A DNA stretch of 64,000 nucleotides from NCBI RefSeq assembly GCF_001428625.1, contig NZ_LMIE01000029.1, positions 523,873-587,872 of the forward strand, given 5' to 3'. The DNA is from Hydrogenophaga sp. Root209. Its GTDB lineage: Bacteria > Pseudomonadota > Gammaproteobacteria > Burkholderiales > Burkholderiaceae_C. Made by a program: the position numbers and the translations under genes. Position 1 is the stretch's first letter; each line of letters opens with the position of its first letter. Positions 63,986 through 64,000 of the stretch are shown here, in pieces. The notes below the pieces were generated by a model. That model saw only the letters and a list, made by a program, of their open reading frames with translations, did no database searches and was not told the origin of the DNA.

Positions 63986-64000
63986 GAAGGGAGTGTGTGG

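Overview
The window looks like a chromosomal segment of a high-GC betaproteobacterium of the order Burkholderiales, most likely family Comamonadaceae (Hydrogenophaga/Acidovorax type). The grounds are four orphan Bug-type (TctC) binding proteins, the order tpiA-secG-tRNA-Leu-nuoA-N, a DUF2818 gene directly after nuoN, the dispersed Burkholderiales-type repeat encoding SVRAEPVEAL, and strong G/C bias at third codon positions. This is inference from gene content; no 16S gene is present.

Positions 1-27 kb are accessory and catabolic. (a) 107-4967, plus strand: a tightly packed operon with two Bug proteins, two RidA-family proteins, an SDR oxidoreductase lacking the usual YxxxK, an alpha/beta hydrolase and a small unknown protein. 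(b) 5.1-9.9 kb: a PAP2 phosphatase, a frameshifted DUF1579-type gene, 510 bp without a gene, an autotransporter, and a VOC gene whose 3' end runs into the autotransporter. (c) 9.9-12.3 kb: an AraC regulator divergent from a FAD monooxygenase, with a dyad placed between the monooxygenase promoter boxes. (d) 12.3-16.8 kb: IclR regulator, Bug protein and acyl-CoA dehydrogenase, divergent from a CaiB/BaiF CoA-transferase. (e) 16.9-26.3 kb: Bug protein plus a three-subunit molybdenum hydroxylase and CoxG; a divergent MarR regulator; and a second operon with an extradiol-type VOC dioxygenase, a small helical protein, a Rieske oxygenase and its reductase. Together (e) looks like an oxidative pathway for an aromatic or heteroaromatic acid of unknown identity. 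GTTTC/GAAAC palindromes sit in the control regions of (d) and of both operons of (e).

Positions 26.4-40.4 kb hold a mixed set: a transglutaminase-like protein, an FtsX-type permease with an odd N-terminus and no adjacent ATPase, an AttH-like protein, a collagen-like lipoprotein, an M48 peptidase with a DUF898 membrane protein, an ABC exporter, and the giant NAD-dependent glutamate dehydrogenase.

Positions 40.6-64 kb are core genome, all on the minus strand: aminotransferase, rpsO, pnp, quinone oxidoreductase, tpiA, secG, tRNA-Leu(GAG), the complete 14-gene complex I operon nuoA-N, then DUF2818, a Nudix hydrolase, DUF1178 and a secreted orphan protein.
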